Of a DNA stretch of 64,000 bases, positions 53,598-61,006 are shown piece after piece. The position numbers and the translations under genes are program-made. Position 1 is the stretch's first letter. The number at the start of each line of letters is the position of its first letter. The notes under the pieces are model-generated. The model was given only the letters and a program-made list of their open reading frames with translations, was not told the origin of the DNA and made no database searches. The DNA is from F23-B02 sp963613665 (GTDB taxonomy: Bacteria; Bacillota; Clostridia; Oscillospirales; Oscillospiraceae), in contig CAVEAL010000009.1 of assembly GCA_963613665.1 (NCBI GenBank), positions 22,159-86,158 on the forward strand, read 5' to 3'.

Positions 53598-55847
53598 TTA
53601 CAAGCACCTTTCTAACGCTTCGATTTCATAAACTGATAGGCATCGATTTATCAATTCCCGGTTTCGTATAATAGCAGCAACTACTTGGTCTTCTGTCAAC
53701 CCTTTTAGATGATGCCCATATCGATCAAGTATCTTTCTAATTGCAGAGCTTGGTATGCCAAATTCAGTCAAAATTTGAATGTTAGCGGCAGTAAACTCAT
53801 TTTCGATTGCTTCAGCAATAAATGAATAGTCACCAGCTTCCATACATAACTCAGCCGCAATATACTTCTGAAGAGAATCAACAACATTCAGCCACTTAGG
53901 AATTTTGTATTGTAGCCAATTTTTCTGAAACTTGAATATAGTTTCGACTGCCTCGTCTGCAAATTGCCGAGCCATTTCAGGATACTCCACCATGAATTGT
54001 TGCAACGAAAAATGCATATCTGCAGAATTTGGTACATTTTTCTTGAGATACTCTTTGGCGCGATAAGCAACGCGTTCAACGATCATCTGACGGATATTTT
54101 TGTTGTAGATATAGCTTACCGTTTGAGTTGCCATCCATTTTGTGGAGATAAGCACATTTTTATCGTTTCCTTCAACAAAACGGTCTTTTACTAAGTCAAA
54201 AATAATACAGAGATGGTTGTACAGATTTCTGTCTCGCAATTCACTCCAAACTATATCACCTCTACGATGAGGATCAATCAGCATTGCACGAATAATTGGC
54301 AATAACTCGAGCTGGTCTTTTATTGACACAGCATTGCGCTTTAAAATGATCTTCAATTCTTCAGGCAAATTTTCAAAACGTTGATACCGCTCCATATTAA
54401 ATGGTTTAACTTCAGCTTTTTCGATATTCACCAGCACTTCGTCATCAATTGGATTTTGGGTATATGCCGGAATATCAACAGACATTTCCTTTGCCTGAGG
54501 CGGTTTTTTGAGATTTATTACTCGACCGACGCAGTGTTCCATCAAACGTCCGGCTCGTCCTCGAATATTGGCATAATCAAAATAATCAACATCACGTGTA
54601 CCAATCTTACTATCATAATAAATCACATTTTTCGCAGAAGTATTGACCCCCTCAATGATGGTATTGGTACAAAACAGGAATTTAAGCTTTTGATCGTTAA
54701 AATACTTAATTGTCGATACTGTAATATGCTTCGGCATGGAACCATCATGAATTCCTATTCCGTTAGAAAGACAGTGCGCCAGGGACCACTCAACACCGAG
54801 GTTTTCATTAATCCATTGAATTAAAGGAATATCTGTATTTTGCTTGTTTCCTTGTGCTTCTAAATGATTACTATAGGCAAAAGCCAACTTTCGAGCAGTT
54901 GAGGGAGACGAGCAAAAAATCAAAGATTGATCTTCAGTCGCATCTAATACCGCAAAAATGTCCTCATATGACACCTTGCCGCCTGGCTTTTTCTTTACAG
55001 TATCATAGAGATTCTCTGTTTCAGTATAGACCAACGAGTAGTCGGTTTTATAAAAAACAGCATTGTATTTCTCTAAGAACCCAGGTGAAATATTATCAAT
55101 ATTGGGACCCAACAAATAAAACCGGCAGGACGGATTCTTCATTAGCCGAAGAAATGCTATATTCAGTATATTTGCTCTGTTGTCTTCTCTTTGCTTGCTG
55201 AGCTTATAAAACTCATCAATGATAAGCAGTTCGATGTCTGGCATATCAGGATATTCCAATACTCGCTCTGCTGTAAGCAAAAAGATATTACCTTTTTCAG
55301 TGGAAGCGCTTTGCGATGTCCTAACAATTACTTTGTATTGATCAAAATATCGTTTCAACTTGATTCGAGTTTCGTCGAGTAGCGCCAGTGTGGGCTGAAT
55401 AATAACAATATTTGTGTATATGCCGCTGGCAACAATTTCTTCAATTAACAGGCTTTTCCCGAAACTCGTAGGTGCACTCACAACAACATTTTGTTTAGAA
55501 AGAATCAAATCGGACAGTTCTTTTTGTTTACTGTGCAGGGTTTTATCAAAGATATATTCTGACCTATGGTATTCCTGACGTATCCGTGCGTCAAGGTCAG
55601 TTAAGGTCATTTTATACTTTTCAATATAGGGGTAAAATCCAACTGCCTCAATCAAATCTTCCCACATAGGTTTTAGCGTAGAGGGGACATCTTCCCATAC
55701 ATCAATAACCTTTATTAGGTGGTTTCTTCCAACTGCCTGAATACCAGAATCCTTTGAATTCAAAGCATTAGAGATAGAGCGAAACAATTCAAAGTGTGCA
55801 GCAGGCTCTAACAAAGCAATATTGTCAATTTGCTGAAAGAAATCCAT
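53598..55847 (-). CDS. hamB: Hachiman system helicase HamB
   Basis: 749 residues of a Ski2/DEAD-like SF2 helicase: Walker A SAPTSFGKS (124-132), DExx box IIDEFYKLS (near 215), motif III LLGPNI, and motif VI ANIRGRAGRL (near 425). Next to a DUF1837 protein this is the Hachiman pair, in which HamB senses DNA damage or intermediates and releases the HamA nuclease. AGGAGG precedes the ATG. Confidence 0.88.
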   Translation of the reverse strand: MDFFQQIDNIALLEPAAHFELFRSISNALNSKDSGIQAVGRNHLIKVIDVWEDVPSTLKPMWEDLIEAVGFYPYIEKYKMTLTDLDARIRQEYHRSEYIFDKTLHSKQKELSDLILSKQNVVVSAPTSFGKSLLIEEIVASGIYTNIVIIQPTLALLDETRIKLKRYFDQYKVIVRTSQSASTEKGNIFLLTAERVLEYPDMPDIELLIIDEFYKLSKQREDNRANILNIAFLRLMKNPSCRFYLLGPNIDNISPGFLEKYNAVFYKTDYSLVYTETENLYDTVKKKPGGKVSYEDIFAVLDATEDQSLIFCSSPSTARKLAFAYSNHLEAQGNKQNTDIPLIQWINENLGVEWSLAHCLSNGIGIHDGSMPKHITVSTIKYFNDQKLKFLFCTNTIIEGVNTSAKNVIYYDSKIGTRDVDYFDYANIRGRAGRLMEHCVGRVINLKKPPQAKEMSVDIPAYTQNPIDDEVLVNIEKAEVKPFNMERYQRFENLPEELKIILKRNAVSIKDQLELLPIIRAMLIDPHRRGDIVWSELRDRNLYNHLCIIFDLVKDRFVEGNDKNVLISTKWMATQTVSYIYNKNIRQMIVERVAYRAKEYLKKNVPNSADMHFSLQQFMVEYPEMARQFADEAVETIFKFQKNWLQYKIPKWLNVVDSLQKYIAAELCMEAGDYSFIAEAIENEFTAANIQILTEFGIPSSAIRKILDRYGHHLKGLTEDQVVAAIIRNRELINRCLSVYEIEALERCL

Positions 55848-55859
55848 AGACGCCTCCTG

Positions 55860-56819
55860 TTAGATGTTTTGCATATGCCAAATTTTCTCCAGCATACATT
55901 TTACTAACTTCTTCTTTGCTTCAATCGGCATAAGAATTAGTACCGTTTGAACCTGTTCACGATAAGGAAATGTATTAATTGAATTATAATAATCTCGAAG
56001 TGTCGCTGTATGGGAAACGATACCCGCATCCTTGACCGCATCGTCGATTGCCTTTAGGTAGTCCAATGCGATATCATCTTCATAAATGCATAAAAGCGGG
56101 ATGCGAATGTATTGAAACACATCTTTTAGTAGAATAGGTCTGCTTAATTTCTCAATCCACTCTTCCCTTTGAGGGTGTTCCAATTGAGTTTCTAGGCCAC
56201 GTTTTATTATCACATACTGTTCACTGAGATAATCTTTAGTTATATGTTTCTTTAAGTCTTCAACCAACTCATCAATACCCCCTTTTACGACCCCCTTGGT
56301 CTTCCACGCTTTGTAAAACTTGGTTTCACCCAACCACAATGTCAAGCTGTCCTGACTAACATGAACAGCATCGAACCCTTTTGCTTCTTGAGAAAAGGAA
56401 TCCTTAAAATACATTTTTGAGATAAGCGGAATCGTGTTCTTGAATTCCTTTAAAAACATGTGTAGTACAATTTCTCCCAATACTCCCTTTTTCTCGTACC
56501 ACCGTAAAAATGCTGGTTCCCAATCTTCTTCCGGCACATCGTGTTCAAGATAATATCTAAGTTTTTCAATCTCATGTAACTTAAGTAGACTCTGTGCAGC
56601 TTCTCTCTGTTTTTTCGTAATTTGATTTCTGGGTATATCAGCGTAGGCAAACGCATACTCCAAGATATTTTCTGAAAAAGCATCCGCAAAATTGTCATAT
56701 GCGTATTTAAGAGAGCCGTCGTTTTCGATATCCGTATTCATTAATACAGTATTCACATCATCTTCATCGACTTTTAAAACCAAGACACCGCTACGGCCAG
56801 TATTGCTTACTGCCTGCAC
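55860..56819 (-). CDS. hamA: Hachiman system nuclease HamA (DUF1837)
   Basis: 319 residues from a GTG start (GAGGTG 8 nt before). The DUF1837 block holds GEIVLHMFLKEF (E116), KGFDAVHV (D150) and LWLGETKFYK (E165, K167), a PD-ExK-type nuclease site. In Hachiman HamA is the effector held by HamB. It follows the XRE regulator by 28 nt and precedes hamB by 12 nt. Confidence 0.88.
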   Translation of the reverse strand: MQAVSNTGRSGVLVLKVDEDDVNTVLMNTDIENDGSLKYAYDNFADAFSENILEYAFAYADIPRNQITKKQREAAQSLLKLHEIEKLRYYLEHDVPEEDWEPAFLRWYEKKGVLGEIVLHMFLKEFKNTIPLISKMYFKDSFSQEAKGFDAVHVSQDSLTLWLGETKFYKAWKTKGVVKGGIDELVEDLKKHITKDYLSEQYVIIKRGLETQLEHPQREEWIEKLSRPILLKDVFQYIRIPLLCIYEDDIALDYLKAIDDAVKDAGIVSHTATLRDYYNSINTFPYREQVQTVLILMPIEAKKKLVKCMLEKIWHMQNI

Positions 56820-56847
56820 AAGTCAACACCTCGTTTCTTCATTTGCA

Positions 56848-57060
56848 CTATATTTTTTCATCCGGCACGATCTCCACGATATCCTCTATCCGGCAATCCA
56901 GCGCTGCGCAAATCTTCACGAGTATCTCCGTGGTGACATGCCCATTCCGCCCCATTTTGGTGACGGAAGCTGGGCTGATACCTGCTTTTTCACACAGGTC
57001 TTTTTTCTTCATGTCTTTATCGATGAGTAGCTTCCAGAGTTTTTTATAACTCACAGACAT
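56848..57060 (-). CDS. Small XRE-family regulator of the defence operon
   Basis: 70 residues that are almost entirely a Cro/C1 helix-turn-helix (MKKKDLCEKAGISPASVTKMGRNGHVTTEILVKICAALDC). GGAGGAG lies upstream. As the first gene it probably represses its own operon, which may include hamA, hamB and the restriction genes. Confidence 0.88.
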   Translation of the reverse strand: MSVSYKKLWKLLIDKDMKKKDLCEKAGISPASVTKMGRNGHVTTEILVKICAALDCRIEDIVEIVPDEKI

Positions 57061-57089
57061 AAAATATCTCCTCCGTACCGATATACAAA

Positions 57090-57142
57090 AAATGCTCTGC
57101 CGCTTGGCAGAGCATTTGGTCTATTGCAGCCATACTGCCAAG
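57090..57142 (-). promoter_or_regulatory. Leader with terminator and competing antiterminator before the defence operon
   Basis: On the minus strand the leader holds CTTGGCAG (57142-57135), then a terminator (arms AAATGCTCTGCC / GGCAGAGCATTT, 57117-57090, followed by TTTTTTG). The terminator region contains CTGCCAAG (57110-57103), the exact complement of CTTGGCAG, so the two pairings exclude each other. It lies between the promoter and the XRE start codon. Confidence 0.65.
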
Positions 57143-57174
57143 GCCTATTCCAACACTTGACAGCGTTGTTTATA

Positions 57175-57203
57175 ATGATAGCACATTTGGGCAGGAAAAG
57201 CAA
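57175..57203 (-). promoter_or_regulatory. Promoter of the defence operon
   Basis: Minus strand TTGCTT (57203-57198), 17 bp, TATCAT (57180-57175), about 115 bp ahead of the XRE start codon. Confidence 0.65.
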
Positions 57204-57337
57204 GAAAATGATAAATCCGCACGAATTCCGGCCCTATTGGATTTCTTTTCGAGCTGCAAAAGAAACGGTTGAACCTCCGGGCAGTCAGAGCTACAATGCC
57301 AACACCTCATCGTGAGGACAAACTGATTGGAGGTCAA

Positions 57338-57955
57338 ATGATGAATTATGAAGCAAGCCCGTTTCAGAACTACGAATCAATCACTATTGATGAACTGAAG
57401 GATCAAGCTAACAGTCTACTGAATCTGGTAACGGAAGAACAGCGGCCGCTGCGCGTATGCATGAATAATGGTATGGAGTTCCTGCTGTTCCCTCAGGACC
57501 TGCTCGCGCCGGTCTGCGATTCAGACTTTCGTTTGATTCTGCTGTCGGCAATGCGGTATGTGATGGGCAGAAACACATATATGCCCGCAGTAGTTTTCAA
57601 TTATATTAAGCGCCACATTCGGTTTCTGGACGATAAGTTTCTTGCGTTGGCTGCCGATGATATTCAGCGGTATCTTAAAGACTACGCAGAACACAAGCCG
57701 AATCCGAATCTTTGGCAGAGCCTTTTAGATGCACTTGAAACAGAGCAGAGAGAGCGTGCCACTTGTGAGGTAAGGAAGATCAGACCTTGTCCAGCTTGCG
57801 GGAAGCCCTTGGAGATCATGAGCATTGCCGACAACCAGCATTCACCAGGCAGATTTGATGTAATTGCCCGCTGCCCAAACTGTCATTCTGATTACGAGTG
57901 GTTCTGCGATAAGGACGGCGGTGTCTCAGATATGAAGCAGTATTTCTTCGGGTAA
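57338..57955 (+). CDS. Hypothetical protein with C-terminal zinc ribbon
   Basis: 205 residues from ATGATG at 57338 (TTGGAGGTC upstream; the second ATG is equally possible). The N-terminal 140 residues are helical with no family recognised. The C terminus has CPACGKPLE and CPNCHSDYEWFC, a zinc ribbon. It is the only plus-strand gene in this part of the element. Function unknown. Confidence 0.7.
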   Translation: MMNYEASPFQNYESITIDELKDQANSLLNLVTEEQRPLRVCMNNGMEFLLFPQDLLAPVCDSDFRLILLSAMRYVMGRNTYMPAVVFNYIKRHIRFLDDKFLALAADDIQRYLKDYAEHKPNPNLWQSLLDALETEQRERATCEVRKIRPCPACGKPLEIMSIADNQHSPGRFDVIARCPNCHSDYEWFCDKDGGVSDMKQYFFG

Positions 57956-58041
57956 GGCGAGTGTGCGTTCCGGCAGGAGACTTTGGGTGTATTCCTTGTT
58001 TATAGCGGCTCAACCCTTGAACTGTGCGCCAACTTCCATAA

Positions 58042-58100
58042 AGCGACTAAAAGGGCCACACCTGCTCGTATGAACAGGCGCGGCCCTCTAAAAAGTCGCT
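58042..58100. terminator. Hairpin between convergent zinc-ribbon and Fic genes
   Basis: Outer arms AGCGACT / AGTCGCT and inner AGGGCC / GGCCCT make one long stem; placed between convergent stops it can serve as a bidirectional terminator. Confidence 0.65.
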
Positions 58101-58115
58101 CGTATTGAAGGGAAT

Positions 58116-59162
58116 CTAATTCAGCCTGAAATAGCAGGTGTTTTTCCCTTTCCCTTCTTTTTTCAGTTCTCCGGCTGCGACCAGCTTGCGCAGGGCCCCC
58201 TCTATGGAACTGTCGCTGAGCGTCGGGCAAAGCTCCCGGATATCCTGCTTATTGAATCGCCCGATTCTATTCTTGCTTGCTCTGCGCACCATTTCCAATG
58301 CAGGCAGCTTGGTTTCCACAAGCGCCACGCGATCCTCGAAGTCTTTATAGGCCGCAAGTATTGTTCCAAGCAGATATTTGATAAAGGGTACTACATCCTC
58401 GGTGCCTTCGTGCCAGCCGGTTTGCGCCTGTGCAAGCGCATCGTAGTACAGATCCTTGTTTTTGGCGATTTTGGCTTCAAGGGAGATATACTTGCCGACA
58501 TAAAAGCCGTTTCGGTACAGAAGCAGCGTCGTGAGCAAGCGGCTCATTCTTCCGTTTCCGTCATTGAAGGGGTGGATGCACAGAAAGTCATGGATGAAAA
58601 CCGGGATTGCAATCAACGGCTCCAACTCCATATTCCCAATCACACGGTTGTATTCCTCGCAGATTCTGTCCAGCGCTTCCGGCGTTTCATAAGGGGCGAG
58701 CGGCGTGAACAGCGTTTCCACATGACCGTCCGGATAGGTGGCAGTGATATAATTCTGCACGCTTTTTGTGCGGCCCGCAAGCGGGTTGTTCATATGGCTG
58801 TACAGGATTTTGTGAAGCTGCAGGATGTAGTTCTGCGTAATTGGTATCGCATCAAAGCTCTCGTGAATGATGCTCAGCACATCACGGTATCCGGCAATCT
58901 CCTGCTCGTCACGGTTCCTCGGCGTGGTTTTCTCTTCGACAAGCTGCCGGATTCGGGTACTCGTGGTAACGATGCCCTCAATGGCATTCGATGCCTCGGT
59001 GCTCTGTATTTTGGCGATTTCCACAAGTTTTTCGAGTTCCTCCGGGCGCTGCTTCAAATATAGCTCCTGCTTTCCGGCTTCCTTATATATGGCCGCAATC
59101 AGACCAAGAACATCCGAGTCCCACTTTTGCTCCTTGATTGCGGAGTAATTGAAGGTTCTCAT
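58116..59162 (-). CDS. Fic-family protein with C-terminal winged helix
   Basis: 348 residues. The Fic motif HPFNDGNGRMSR lies near 197 (catalytic His, AMP-transfer loop). An N-terminal inhibitory helix motif SNAIEG (near 58-63) fits a class II, self-inhibited Fic. A DNA-binding-like winged helix ends the protein (about 290-348). Such proteins transfer AMP to a target protein; target unknown. Palindromes over its promoter suggest autoregulation. Confidence 0.92.
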   Translation of the reverse strand: MRTFNYSAIKEQKWDSDVLGLIAAIYKEAGKQELYLKQRPEELEKLVEIAKIQSTEASNAIEGIVTTSTRIRQLVEEKTTPRNRDEQEIAGYRDVLSIIHESFDAIPITQNYILQLHKILYSHMNNPLAGRTKSVQNYITATYPDGHVETLFTPLAPYETPEALDRICEEYNRVIGNMELEPLIAIPVFIHDFLCIHPFNDGNGRMSRLLTTLLLYRNGFYVGKYISLEAKIAKNKDLYYDALAQAQTGWHEGTEDVVPFIKYLLGTILAAYKDFEDRVALVETKLPALEMVRRASKNRIGRFNKQDIRELCPTLSDSSIEGALRKLVAAGELKKEGKGKNTCYFRLN

Positions 59163-59181
59163 CCCCTCACCTCCATTCGCT

Positions 59182-59219
59182 TTCCCTTAAATAATAATAT
59201 AAAATAAGGGAATAGTCAA
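59182..59219 (-). promoter_or_regulatory. Promoter of the Fic gene overlapped by an operator palindrome
   Basis: Minus strand TTGACT (59219-59214), 17 bp, TATTAT (59196-59191). Perfect arms TTCCCTTA (59182-59189) / TAAGGGAA (59205-59212) span the -10 and spacer. Confidence 0.75.
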
Positions 59220-59231
59220 TGGGTTGTGCCT

Positions 59232-59268
59232 TAAATCCCTTACTATTATGCCTGTATTAAGGGATTTA
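59232..59268. promoter_or_regulatory. Second palindrome upstream of the Fic promoter
   Basis: Perfect 11 bp arms TAAATCCCTTA / TAAGGGATTTA, 15 bp apart, with the same CCCTTA half-site as the promoter palindrome. A pair of sites like this often binds one regulator cooperatively. Confidence 0.65.
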
Positions 59269-59603
59269 TACTCAGGGAGCAAGAAAAGTACCTTTGCCTA
59301 TCTTCTCGCCTATTCTTTGTTTATAGCGCCGCAGCTGCCGAGTTGCCACCCACGCAGAAACAACTTGCATAACTGCCTGTCCAGAGTTACAATACAGTTC
59401 ACCCGAAACGCAAAACGCTTCCCGTTCGGCATCGGTGAACCTTCACCGAAAACCGGGCGGGAAGCGTTTTTGACCACATAGATTACCACATACGGCGTTG
59501 GAGTACCCGGAAACAGCGGAGATAAGAGCGCTAAAGAGTAAGTAAAACAAATTGAAAAGTGCTAAAAAGCGCTATAAATGAGCAAAAAAAGTATTCCTGA
59601 TAA
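59269..59603. other. Right end of the mobile element: hairpins and arm-type repeats, no gene
   Basis: A hairpin at 59412-59470 (arms AAAACGCTTCCCG / CGGGAAGCGTTTT, with an inner CGGTGAA / TTCACCG) is followed by TTTGACCACATAGATTACCACATAC (59469-59493 region), which resembles the TGACCACA pair near 29666. Short repeats AAAAAGCGCT follow before the att site. These look like integrase arm sites. Confidence 0.55.
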
Positions 59604-59709
59604 GTTTGGGACTAGGAGGCCGTGCGTTCGAGCCGCATTACTCGGACCAAAATCCCACTGAAATCGTTGATTTCAGTGGGATTTTTCTTATTCTTTGTCT
59701 ATTGCGGCG
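59604..59709 (+). repeat. Right attachment site (attR): displaced 3' half of tRNA-Pro with terminator
   Basis: Starts GTTTGGGAC in the anticodon loop and runs through the T arm, CCA and terminator to TATTGCGGCG, about 93 percent identical to 29777-29881. It is only a tRNA fragment and cannot be a functional tRNA. Confidence 0.85.
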
Positions 59710-59814
59710 TAAAATTTGATAGGAATTATAAAACTTACGGTTGATCTCCTATATATTTCAAGCTTCTTAAAAGGGCAGTTAATTACTTTTGCCTTTATAT
59801 TTTGCAGAGCTATG

Positions 59815-59843
59815 TTGAAAACCTTGCAAAAAGAGCGTATAAT
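59815..59843 (+). promoter_or_regulatory. Strong promoter of the SIR2 operon
   Basis: TTGAAA (59815-59820), 17 bp, perfect TATAAT (59838-59843). The interval 59710-59814 holds nothing else I can name. Confidence 0.85.
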
Positions 59844-59850
59844 ATACTAA

Positions 59851-59910
59851 CGGCAAGTCTTAAATGTCTTGTCTATGAGATTGCCGTGTGACTTCACACG
59901 GCTTTGTTAT
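59851..59910 (+). promoter_or_regulatory. Attenuator-like leader or small RNA before the SIR2 operon
   Basis: Right after the start point, CGGCAA (59851-59856) can pair with TTGCCG (59881-59886). That pairing overlaps a terminator hairpin GCCGTGTGA / TCACACGGC (59883-59902) followed by TTTGTT. A further hairpin TATGTTG / CAACATA lies at about 59908-59925. The first 60 nt could thus be a short RNA with conditional read-through. Confidence 0.6.
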
Positions 59911-59966
59911 GTTGTAGGCAACATATATTTATATAAAAAGTGGCCGGCGAAGGGAGGCATAGCTTC

Positions 59967-60554
59967 ATGTCGAAGCAGAGCCAAATGACTGGTGCAGATT
60001 ATCTTCTCCTATTGCTATATTTAGATAATTGTAGCGCAATTAATGGCGCAATCAGAATTATAAAAATGATGTTTTTATTTAATATGGAAATTGCTCCCGT
60101 CCTTAAAAAGAAAGGGGGTTCCATTTGCGATGAAGATCTTCCTAAGTTTTCGGCATACAATTACGGTCCATTTTCCAAGGATGTTTATGAGCAGGTAGAA
60201 CTATTTCAAAGCATAGGATTTATCAAGGTCAAAAATCTATATGCAACTGAAGAAATGTCTGAAGTTGATGATTGGGAAGAAAGTGCATTTGAAACTGAAT
60301 TTTCTGAAGGTTCGTGTCAGTATTCAAGTAATCAGGACGGAAAGTTTATGCAATATAAGCTTTTGAATCTCGGAAAGAAGTATGTTGAGAGTGAAATAAT
60401 ACCGCAACTAACAAATGATCAGTTAACTGTTTTAACGACCTACAAGCAAAGAATAGTTCATACATCTCCAAAAATGATTTTAAGGTATGTGTACACTAAA
60501 TACCCTGAGATGACAGAAAACTCTCTTATTAAAGATGAGGTATTGGGGAAATGA
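59967..60554 (+). CDS. YwgA/Panacea-like protein, first gene of a probable defence operon
   Basis: 195 residues from the ATG at 59967 (AAGGGAGGC 9 nt upstream). The N-terminal part (DYLLLLLYLDN...IKMMFLFNMEI...FSAYNYGPFSKDVYEQVELFQSIGFI) resembles YwgA and the Panacea/DUF4065 antitoxin fold. Such domains act as antitoxins or adaptors. Very AT-rich, unlike the backbone. It ends with ATGA overlapping the next gene. Confidence 0.65.
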   Translation: MSKQSQMTGADYLLLLLYLDNCSAINGAIRIIKMMFLFNMEIAPVLKKKGGSICDEDLPKFSAYNYGPFSKDVYEQVELFQSIGFIKVKNLYATEEMSEVDDWEESAFETEFSEGSCQYSSNQDGKFMQYKLLNLGKKYVESEIIPQLTNDQLTVLTTYKQRIVHTSPKMILRYVYTKYPEMTENSLIKDEVLGK

Positions 60555-61006
60555 GTATATATACTTTTTCAGAAGCTGAATTGAGATCTCGCTTTATAAA
60601 AAATATAGGTAATAGAGATGATATCGACGTCTATATAGAAGTACCTGTTTTTTGTCGTTCTGTTGATTTAGTAATACAAGAAAAACAAAATGCGGAAATT
60701 TTTGCGATAGAATTTAAATTGCATGATTGGAAGCGAGCAATACAACAGGCTCAAAGCGTAGGACTTTGCTTTGATTATCTATATATTTGTTTACCCAAGC
60801 CAAAAACAAATTCTTCAGCAAGCAAAATTAGTGATACATGTATATCGAATGGCGTGGGACTTATTTTCTATGATACAGAACTCAATGAATTCTTCATAGA
60901 AGTCGAAGCTTCAAAGACTGCTGATGTTTGGGAAAAAGAACGTTGCCGTATTGTCAACTATTTGGAGGCTAAGAGAGATGAAGCAACAACATCTAAAAAT
61001 TCTTAG
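60551..61006 (+). CDS. Small PD-(D/E)XK nuclease-like protein
   Basis: 151 residues. IDVYIEVPVFCRSVDLVIQ then FAIEFKLHDWKRAIQQAQ has the spacing D...ExK followed by a Gln/Ala-rich helix, typical of PD-(D/E)XK endonuclease-like domains (Asp about 38, Glu/Lys about 57-59). It may cut nucleic acid or only bind it. It overlaps the gene before by 4 nt and the one after by 29 nt. Confidence 0.6.
   Translation: MSIYTFSEAELRSRFIKNIGNRDDIDVYIEVPVFCRSVDLVIQEKQNAEIFAIEFKLHDWKRAIQQAQSVGLCFDYLYICLPKPKTNSSASKISDTCISNGVGLIFYDTELNEFFIEVEASKTADVWEKERCRIVNYLEAKRDEATTSKNS

Larger units (their letters stand above)
29777..59709. mobile_element. Integrative mobilisable element (about 29.8 kb) in tRNA-Pro, carrying an RNA-polymerase-like gene and a defence island
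   Basis: Imperfect direct repeats of the tRNA-Pro 3' half bound the region. Inside are tyrosine recombinase genes next to the left end, a relaxase and MobC with a candidate oriT, and an excisionase-like protein, but no conjugation machinery, which fits an element mobilised by a helper. Cargo: RES-domain protein, RNA-polymerase-like protein, type I R-M with invertible specificity, GmrSD-like enzyme, Hachiman and Fic. Base composition drops from GC-rich (left third) to AT-rich (51-57 kb), so the element is itself a mosaic. Confidence 0.8.

Noticed and set aside
59604..59649. A second functional tRNA-Pro at the right att site
   Set aside because: Only the 3' half from the anticodon loop is present; the upstream sequence cannot form the acceptor or D stem.
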